Position numbers and translations under genes: made by a program. A stretch of DNA of 9,249 nucleotides from Chloroflexota bacterium. Lineage in GTDB: Bacteria; Chloroflexota; Limnocylindria; Limnocylindrales; CSP1-4. Below, piece after piece: positions 7,124 to 9,249 of this stretch (positions are counted from its first letter, which is position 1; each line of letters begins with the position of its first letter). Location: the NCBI GenBank assembly GCA_021802185.1, contig JAKAAV010000061.1, positions 1 to 9,249 of the forward strand, written 5' to 3'. The notes under the pieces are model-generated. The model saw nothing but the letters and a program-made list of their open reading frames with translations. It ran no database searches and was not told where the DNA came from.

Positions 7124-7204
7124 GCCGCGTCGCCCGGGCACGGCCGCGTCGCCCGGGCACGGCCGCTTCGCCCGGGCACGGCCGCTTCGCCCGGGCACGG
7201 CCGG
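7124..7204. repeat. Four 19-bp tandem repeats (iterons)
   Basis: The unit GCCGCGTCGCCCGGGCACG occurs at 7124-7142 and 7143-7161, and with GT changed to TT at 7162-7180 and 7181-7199; a GCCG fragment of a fifth copy follows at 7200. Each unit contains the 8-bp palindrome GCCCGGGC. A 19-nt period shifts reading frame in every copy, so the array is not coding. It lies between the transporter gene and the four-cysteine gene, upstream of the latter. It could be an array of binding sites or structured RNA; slippage alone is also possible. The rest of the gap 7030-7245 has no gene. Confidence 0.9.
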
Positions 7205-7221
7205 GTCTCCATGCCCCCGGC

Positions 7222-7239
7222 CGCGGCGCCCCCGCCGCG
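7222..7239 (-). terminator. Possible stem-loop terminator of the VIT1-family gene
   Basis: CGCGGCG (7222-7228) and CGCCGCG (7233-7239) form a perfect 7-bp stem with a four-base loop (GGGG in the transcript), starting 6 nt past the stop codon of the transporter gene. No U-tract follows, so it is not a canonical intrinsic terminator, though position and stability fit transcript-end protection. Confidence 0.4.
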
Positions 7240-7245
7240 AAGGCG

Positions 7246-8022
7246 TCAGTGTGTGATCTGGTGGATGAGGCTGCTGACCGCGAACCCGACGGCGGCGGCG
7301 CCCAGGCCGATCACGAGCATCTGCACGCCGTTCCTGCGCCAGTCCCCGACCAGCGTCACCGACGAGTACACACCCACGCCGAACAGGACGATGCCGCTCG
7401 ACACGATCGCCACCACGAGCGCGGGCGTGCGAGCCAGGATCAAGAATGGGGCAAGCGGAATCAGGTGTCCGATGAGGGTGGCGATCGTGATCACCACGGA
7501 GCTGCGCACGATGTCCGCGTTGTCCACGGGCTGCAGGTGCAGCTCCTCGTCCATCATCGTCTGCAGCCAGCGGTCGCGGTTCGCCGTGATCGTCTCGACG
7601 ACCTGATCGAGCAGCTCCCCGCGAAAACCCTTCGCGGCGTAGATCTCCCGGATCTCCTGGCGCTCGACGTCCGGCACCGTGTCGATCTCGTCGGACTCGC
7701 GAGCGCGCTCCGCGCGGTAGTAATCGCGCTCCGACACGGTCGACGTGTACCCGACGGCACCCATCGAGATCGATTCGGTGATTGCGGCCGCGAGGCCGGT
7801 GGCGACGAGGATCGGAGTCGAGCCGCCGGCGGCGATGACGCCGAGGATGATCCCCAGGATGTTCACGAGGCCATCCTGGCCCCCCAGGATCACGTCCCGG
7901 AGCCAGTTCGTGTCGCGGTGCTCCTCGCGGTGCTTCGGCACGCCGCTGGCGACGTCGCCGTTCGGCTGGACCGCGCGACCGAGCCTGCTGGCCGGTGCCC
8001 GTGCATTCGAGTCCGTGGTCAC
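7246..8022 (-). CDS. VIT1/CCC1-family Fe2+/Mn2+ transporter
   Basis: This is a 258-residue five-helix membrane protein that exports ferrous iron or manganese from the cytoplasm in exchange for protons. The start is the GTG at 8022, preceded by GGGAGAAGG. Residues 1-38 are a hydrophilic, charged extension. TM1 spans about 43-65 (DVILGGQDGLVNILGIILGV), TM2 70-92, TM3 172-196, TM4 200-225 and TM5 234-254. Between TM2 and TM3 lies the cytoplasmic metal-binding domain (97-165), with E109, E112, E120, E123, M156, M157 and E160. With D50 and M87 in the membrane path, these match the residues I recall from the Eucalyptus VIT1 structure at a constant offset of 7, so it should be functional. Fe versus Mn cannot be told from sequence. 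Physiologically this fits metal detoxification. It is divergent from the DUF2795 gene across a 349-nt gap. Confidence 0.93.
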   Translation of the reverse strand: MTTDSNARAPASRLGRAVQPNGDVASGVPKHREEHRDTNWLRDVILGGQDGLVNILGIILGVIAAGGSTPILVATGLAAAITESISMGAVGYTSTVSERDYYRAERARESDEIDTVPDVERQEIREIYAAKGFRGELLDQVVETITANRDRWLQTMMDEELHLQPVDNADIVRSSVVITIATLIGHLIPLAPFLILARTPALVVAIVSSGIVLFGVGVYSSVTLVGDWRRNGVQMLVIGLGAAAVGFAVSSLIHQITH

Positions 8023-8371
8023 GCCTTCTCCCTCTGGCTGCGCCTGCTCGTCCGATCACCTGCGACGGTGGAGGAGCGGACGACGCGATGGCGACGGCAG
8101 CTCCGGGCGTGACCTTGCATGCGCGGACAACGCCGCTGCTGGCGCGAGGCGGGTCGAGGTCGGGCTCGACCGCGGACCAGCGGTGACGCGATCGCGCGCA
8201 TCGCGAACGCCATACACAAGGCTTCTGACATGTCAGCGCGGCGACGGAGACCACGGGGGCGACCCTGGGAGGGGTTACCTGCTGCAGCACAGAGGGCGCA
8301 GGCCGCGATGCGCAGGGCCGGACGACCGGTTCGACGCGCAGGACGTGGCGTCGATGGATCGAGGTGATCGA
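8023..8371. other. 349-nt divergent intergenic region
   Basis: This separates the transporter gene (leftward) from the DUF2795 gene (rightward) and so should hold both promoters. I find no gene: the open frames here lack ribosome sites and are rich in Arg and Ala. Symmetric elements are CGCGAT-N7-ATCGCG (8187-8205), the perfect palindrome at 8225-8236 and TGCTGCAGCA (8280-8289). No hexamer pair is good enough to call a promoter; AT-richer bases cluster at 8211-8236 (CATACACAAGGCTTCTGACA). Confidence 0.6.
8225..8236. promoter_or_regulatory. Perfect 12-bp palindrome, candidate operator
   Basis: CTGACATGTCAG is a perfect palindrome lying in the most AT-rich part of the divergent gap between the metal transporter and the DUF2795 gene. 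It fits a site for a dimeric repressor or activator. It does not match the operator consensus I know for DtxR/IdeR, Fur or LexA, so the cognate protein is unknown. Confidence 0.45.
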
Positions 8372-8566
8372 ATGGCCGACGTCAAGCCGGTGCAGGTGGA
8401 GAAGTTCCTGAGCGGGATCGACTACCCGGCGAAGAAGGACGAGCTGGTGTCGCAGGCGAGGGACAACGGCGCATCGAACGAAGTCCGACAGACGCTCGAG
8501 CGCCTGCCCGAGAAGACCTACAACTCGCCGAACGACGTGAGCGAGGAGATCGGCCGGTTCGAGTAG
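8372..8566 (+). CDS. DUF2795-family small protein
   Basis: This is a 64-residue protein starting MADVKPVQVEKFLSGIDYPA and continuing KKDELVSQARDNGASNEV, then LERLPEKTYNSPNDVSEEIG. This is the full-length pattern of DUF2795: a short helical protein with 'G(I/V)DYPA', a 'LV..A..NGA' helix and 'L.RLP...(Y/F)..P..V...IG'. The ATG at 8372 is chosen because GAGGTG (8361-8366) lies 5 nt upstream; an in-frame ATG at 8354 would add six residues and has no ribosome site. The function of the family is unknown; members are common in Actinomycetota and Chloroflexota. The protein is soluble, highly charged and lacks cysteine. It is divergent from the metal transporter, but nothing shows a functional link. 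Confidence 0.9.
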   Translation: MADVKPVQVEKFLSGIDYPAKKDELVSQARDNGASNEVRQTLERLPEKTYNSPNDVSEEIGRFE

Positions 8567-8872
8567 CCGGAGGATCGTGGGCCGTCGTGGGCGAGGGAGC
8601 CGTCGCGGGCGACCGCGCGGGGCGCGCGAAGGCGCGCGGGAAGCGAACCGCGACCGCGGCGCGAAGCACCGCGCGCGAGCGCCTGCCCGGACGCGAGCTG
8701 CCGCGGCGGGATCGGTGGCGCGGCCCGGGAGCTGACGACAGCCGACCGTGTCGATAGGCACGCGCAGCACGCGCGCCCCTCGCACGCCGTGGCGTCCGCA
8801 AGGTCGGGCGCGCCATCCTTCTCACGATCCAAGCGCGCGACCGTGGTCGCCCGACGGCCGGGAGGAGACAGC
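8567..8872. other. 306-nt intergenic region
   Basis: I see no gene here; open frames on both strands are Arg/Ala-rich and lack ribosome sites. An imperfect 14-nt direct repeat GCCGTCGYGGGCGA lies at 8581-8594 and 8599-8612. A hairpin CGCGCG-AAGG-CGCGCG (8623-8638) may mark the end of the DUF2795 transcript. A weak promoter candidate for the next gene is CTGACG (8732-8737), 17 nt, TAGGCA (8755-8760). Composition is close to pure GC at 8600-8720. Confidence 0.5.
8623..8638 (+). terminator. Possible hairpin after the DUF2795 gene
   Basis: CGCGCG (8623-8628) and CGCGCG (8633-8638) form a 6-bp stem with an AAGG loop, 57 nt past the DUF2795 stop. It has no T-tract, and alternating CG runs pair readily by chance. 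Confidence 0.25.
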
Positions 8873-9249
8873 ATGCACCTGATCACCACCGTCTACGGCC
8901 CGATCCTCGCGCTCGCAGGCCTCGTGCTCGTCGTCGGCGCGGTGACGTGGACGCGGGACACGCGCGCCGCGGACCCTACCGTGGATCACGCCCGCCGCGT
9001 TGCGCGGGTCCGACGGCTCGCTCGGGCGGGCAGACACGCGGAGGCGATGGCCGCGTCCGGCTTCGTGAGTCGAGCGAGGGTGCCGCGACGCCGCCGGAAC
9101 GTCGGGTGGGTCACGCTTGGAGCGGCGGCGGCGGCAGGCGCGCATGCGGTCGGCGCCGCTGCCGGATCCATCGCGACCGGAACGGGTGCGGCGGCGCGTC
9201 GTGGCGCGCCGCACGTGGCGCGCGCCGCGCACCGCAGCGGCGCGTCGGT
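8873..9249 (+). CDS. Membrane-anchored protein of unknown function, 3' partial
   Basis: A frame with no stop runs from the ATG at 8873 to the window end (125 codons and 2 nt). GGAGGAG (8861-8867) sits 5 nt upstream, an excellent ribosome site, and third codon positions are strongly G/C, which supports it as real. The protein begins MHLITTVYGPILALAGLVLV, giving one membrane helix at about residues 5-26. A basic stretch follows (residues 41-76, including RRVARVRRLARAGR and VPRRRR), so the N-terminus probably faces outward and the Arg-rich part lies in the cytoplasm. A second segment (79-104) is Ala/Gly-rich with several small residues and may be a weak helix in the membrane. The last residues are again Arg-rich and low in complexity. 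I recognise no family. The end of the protein is outside the window, so the length is unknown. Confidence 0.65.
   Translation, partial: MHLITTVYGPILALAGLVLVVGAVTWTRDTRAADPTVDHARRVARVRRLARAGRHAEAMAASGFVSRARVPRRRRNVGWVTLGAAAAAGAHAVGAAAGSIATGTGAAARRGAPHVARAAHRSGAS

Noticed and set aside
7124..7204. CRISPR array or plasmid-type origin
   Set aside because: Units are contiguous without spacers, so it is not CRISPR. No replication initiator gene or AT-rich unwinding region is nearby, so an origin is not supported.
8019..8231. 70-residue minus-strand frame upstream of the transporter
   Set aside because: Arg/Ser-rich, no ribosome site, ends across the transporter start in a different frame.
5930..8785. 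951-residue minus-strand frame that would fuse the Crp/Fnr regulator to a long N-terminal region
   Set aside because: Only the last 231 residues are regulator-like. The rest crosses the 21-bp and 19-bp repeats and reads the transporter in the wrong frame. The GTG at 6625 with GGAGG 7 nt upstream is the real start.

Overview
The window is very GC-rich (by eye about 70%), with strongly GC-biased third codon positions. That bias explains the many long open frames opposite real genes. The mix of genes and signals points to a GC-rich Actinomycetota or Chloroflexota genome: a luciferase-like oxidoreductase, a TAP-type alpha/beta-hydrolase lipoprotein, a DUF2795 protein, a VIT1-type metal transporter and a likely leaderless promoter. 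I cannot decide between the two phyla. I see no rRNA, tRNA, CRISPR array, transposase, integrase or phage gene.

Region 1 (1-2939, + strand) is a tight catabolic operon. It holds the 3' end of a nitrilase-superfamily N-carbamoyl amidohydrolase (beta-ureidopropionase-like), a luciferase-like (LLM) flavin/F420 oxidoreductase, a 95-residue protein resembling only the second half of a VOC (glyoxalase) domain, and a complete dihydropyrimidinase/hydantoinase. The last three genes are joined by a 1-nt gap and a 4-nt GTGA overlap. The hydrolase pair opens a dihydropyrimidine or hydantoin ring and then removes the carbamoyl group. The roles of the LLM and VOC-like proteins are open.

Region 2 (2940-5929) has a secreted lipoprotein peptidase (- strand), convergent with the operon across a 210-nt gap. 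It is divergent from a zinc-ribbon protein (+ strand) whose -10 box TAGGCT lies exactly where a leaderless transcript needs it. The zinc-ribbon gene converges on a Crp/Fnr regulator.

Region 3 (5930-8022, - strand) carries the Crp/Fnr regulator, an 81-residue four-cysteine protein I do not recognise, and a VIT1/CCC1-family Fe/Mn transporter with all the metal-site residues I can recall. The two upstream gaps are rich in structure. The regulator is preceded by a 21-bp direct repeat carrying GTGTCAC, an inverted repeat around a candidate promoter, and a perfect 10-bp stem-loop in the likely leader. The small Cys protein is preceded by four 19-bp tandem repeats and a hairpin that masks its Shine-Dalgarno sequence.

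Region 4 (8023-9249, + strand) has a 349-nt divergent gap with a perfect 12-bp palindrome, a 64-residue DUF2795 protein, a 306-nt gap, and a membrane-anchored protein that runs off the end of the window. No recognised defence or mobile system is present. The most interesting leads are the oxidoreductase/half-VOC/dihydropyrimidinase cassette and the iterated cis elements around the regulator and the small Cys protein.
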